Assembly: GCA_014240065.1 (NCBI GenBank)
Contig: JAAZXR010000006.1
Coordinates: forward strand, 1-64,000
Length of the DNA: 64,000 bases
DNA from: Myxococcales bacterium
GTDB lineage: Bacteria > Myxococcota_A > Polyangia > Nannocystales > Nannocystaceae
Reading direction: 5' to 3'
The position numbers were made by a program, and so were the translations under genes. This document shows, piece by piece, positions 62,896 through 64,000 of the stretch. Position 1 is the stretch's first letter; every line of letters begins with the position of its first letter. The notes beneath the pieces were generated by a model that was not told where the DNA came from, searched no databases, and saw only the letters and a program-made list of their open reading frames with translations.

Positions 62896-63087
62896 GAGAA
62901 CATCATGTAGGATTGTCGGTTTCACGCCAAGTCAAGACCGCGCTTTCGGACGGCAAAAATTGCGATGTGCCGGTAATTCGGGCAGCCAAGTGGCCGGTGC
63001 GGTCATCACGCATCCCATGGGGGCGCTGGAACCCTCCCCGCAAGATCTCCTTGCTTCGTCGTGGCAAGTGGATATCCTCCGCCCTCT

Positions 63088-63129
63088 CCTTGGTCACGAA
63101 TTTTTTGTGGCCCCAAGGTCCAAAGGGAG
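63088..63129 (+). promoter_or_regulatory. rpsF leader: hairpin plus Shine-Dalgarno sequence that fixes a TTG start
   Basis: CCTTGG (63088-63093) pairs with CCAAGG (63113-63118). An inner CAC/GTG helix and an asymmetric internal loop (T opposite GCC) complete the hairpin. Four nt later comes AAAGGGAG at 63122-63129, ten nt before TTG at 63140. In many bacteria rpsF leaders bind the S6:S18 complex for feedback control; the position fits, but the conserved motif cannot be confirmed by eye. Confidence 0.4.
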
Positions 63130-63139
63130 CAATCAACAC

Positions 63140-63751
63140 TTGAACACAAATATCGAACCTGCAGTGGTGCGGTCTCAGCGAAGTCTCCGGACGACGCAAC
63201 GCGAGTACGAGACCGTCCTTATCCTGAAACCCGACGCCAACAAGTCGCAGATCAAGCGCATCGTCACGAACGTCCAACAGATGTTCGCGGACGGAGGCGC
63301 CTCCTTGATCAGCGCCGACAATTGGGGCCTGCGCACGCTGGCGTACCCGATCAAGCGCAACACGCGAGGCATCTACTTGTACCTGCGATTCCTTGGCGGA
63401 TCGGACACCGTGCTCAACTTCGAGCAAAAGCTCCGATTGACGGAGACGGTCCTTCGCTACCTCACGGTGAAGTTGGACGAAGACATCGACCCGACCGCGC
63501 GGCCCTCGGAGGTCAGCGAAGACCTGCTTGAGGCGGTGTCGGACACCGGCCCCGATCCCGTAGAGATCGAGCGCCAACGACAGACAGAGGAGGCCGCGAA
63601 GGCAGCCTCAGAGGCAGCCGCAGCCGCAGAGGTGGCCGCAGCCGAGGCAGCAGCGGCCGCTCCAGCTCCCGAGGAGGCTCCCGCCAAAAAAGAGGAGGCT
63701 CCCGCCAAAGAAGCCGCTCCAGCAGCGGCCGCAACTACGGAGGAGAACTAG
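63140..63751 (+). CDS. rpsF: 30S ribosomal protein S6 with Ala/Glu/Pro-rich C-terminal extension
   Basis: The core (~residues 20-115) has REYETVLILKPD, the ISADNWGLRTLAYPIKRNTRGIY-type strand/helix pattern and LRLTETVLRYLTVKL, all typical of S6. About 85 extra residues follow, first acidic and then Ala/Glu/Pro/Lys repeats (EEAPAKKEEAPAKEA). The strong AAAGGGAG before TTG at 63140 decides the start; the first ~20 residues precede the usual S6 N-terminus. It is 3 nt upstream of rpsR. Confidence 0.9.
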   Translation: MNTNIEPAVVRSQRSLRTTQREYETVLILKPDANKSQIKRIVTNVQQMFADGGASLISADNWGLRTLAYPIKRNTRGIYLYLRFLGGSDTVLNFEQKLRLTETVLRYLTVKLDEDIDPTARPSEVSEDLLEAVSDTGPDPVEIERQRQTEEAAKAASEAAAAAEVAAAEAAAAAPAPEEAPAKKEEAPAKEAAPAAAATTEEN

Positions 63752-63754
63752 ATC

Positions 63755-64000
63755 ATGTCGAACCGTGACCGTGAAGAAGAACGAAATGGCCGTGGCCGTC
63801 CAAAGCGGATCTCTCCGCTCGCAGACCCCACCGTCGTCATCGATTACAAAAACCCAGCGTTGCTCAAGTACTTTGTGAGTGACCGGGGCAAGATCGTCCC
63901 CTCGCGCGTCTCCAACGTGAACTCGCGACAACAACGCCAACTCACCCGCGCCATCAAGCGCGCGCGAATTCTCGCGCTCCTCGCCTACTCGGCGGAGTAA
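63755..64000 (+). CDS. rpsR: 30S ribosomal protein S18
   Basis: The 81-residue protein has the S18 core: [47 protein letters not shown]. Its TAA is the last codon of the window, so it is complete. GGAGGAG lies ten nt before the ATG, overlapping the end of rpsF. S18 and S6 bind the 30S platform as a pair. Confidence 0.97.
   Translation: MSNRDREEERNGRGRPKRISPLADPTVVIDYKNPALLKYFVSDRGKIVPSRVSNVNSRQQRQLTRAIKRARILALLAYSAE

Overview
The window is high-GC DNA (roughly 63-66% by eye), densely packed with genes and with no insertion sequences, phage genes or CRISPR arrays. It looks like a chromosomal segment of a Myxococcota (former Deltaproteobacteria) bacterium. Evidence for this is a MYXO-CTERM sorting tail at the left edge, many Cys-rich or Asp-rich lipoproteins of myxobacterial style, a large Ser/Thr kinase fused to an ATPase and TPRs, a class II (B12-dependent) ribonucleotide reductase, and a Tol system and FtsEX/EnvC machinery that imply an outer membrane. 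The family-level position cannot be fixed from this window.

Layout. 1-261: end of a MYXO-CTERM surface protein with a (GACGGA)n repeat. 0.4-11.2 kb: HelD-type ATPase, a beta-decarboxylating dehydrogenase, patatin plus metallo-hydrolase pair, Cys-rich lipoprotein, membrane pseudo-phosphatase, monothiol glutaredoxin, SGNH hydrolase and a winged-helix protein. 11.2-15.8 kb: nrdJ behind an 837-bp intergenic region that carries a good NrdR-box candidate. 16.0-22.7 kb: a cell-envelope division block ftsE-ftsX-envC-like-ctpA-yibQ followed by an FHA protein. 22.7-27.0 kb: FAD oxidoreductase and the murA-hisG-unknown operon. 27-36.5 kb: secreted and TPR proteins, M20 amidohydrolase, pyrF, a serine hydrolase and a three-gene lipoprotein operon. 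36.5-41 kb: tolQ-tolR-tolA-tolB-ppx. 41-51 kb: LTA4H-like M1 lipoprotein, PHP exonuclease, pntAB, moaC, SAM hydrolase, glmS. 50.8-57.2 kb: kinase-ATPase-TPR gene followed by an active and an inactive M16 protease. 57.5-64 kb: tRNA-Gln(TTG) with a near-consensus promoter, prs, rplY, pth, hppA, rpsF, rpsR.

How the parts fit. Much of the window serves the cell envelope: MurA and GlmS make peptidoglycan precursors, FtsEX/EnvC/CtpA control its cleavage, and TolQRAB with a CpoB-like lipoprotein coordinate the outer membrane at division. Nucleotide supply is also represented (pyrF, prs, nrdJ), as is energy or redox coupling at the membrane (PntAB, HppA). The right end is a translation cluster.

The least expected signal is not a gene. 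Several operon-leading genes have a TAnnnT hexamer ending 5-7 nt before the start codon, with no Shine-Dalgarno sequence. This is the arrangement expected for leaderless mRNAs. Genes inside operons, and the ribosomal-protein genes, mostly have normal Shine-Dalgarno sequences. I did not find a clearly new multi-gene defence or biosynthetic system. The best candidates for follow-up are the leaderless-promoter pattern, the kinase/M16 locus, the FtsEX-to-FHA locus and the degenerate SpoIIE-like membrane protein.
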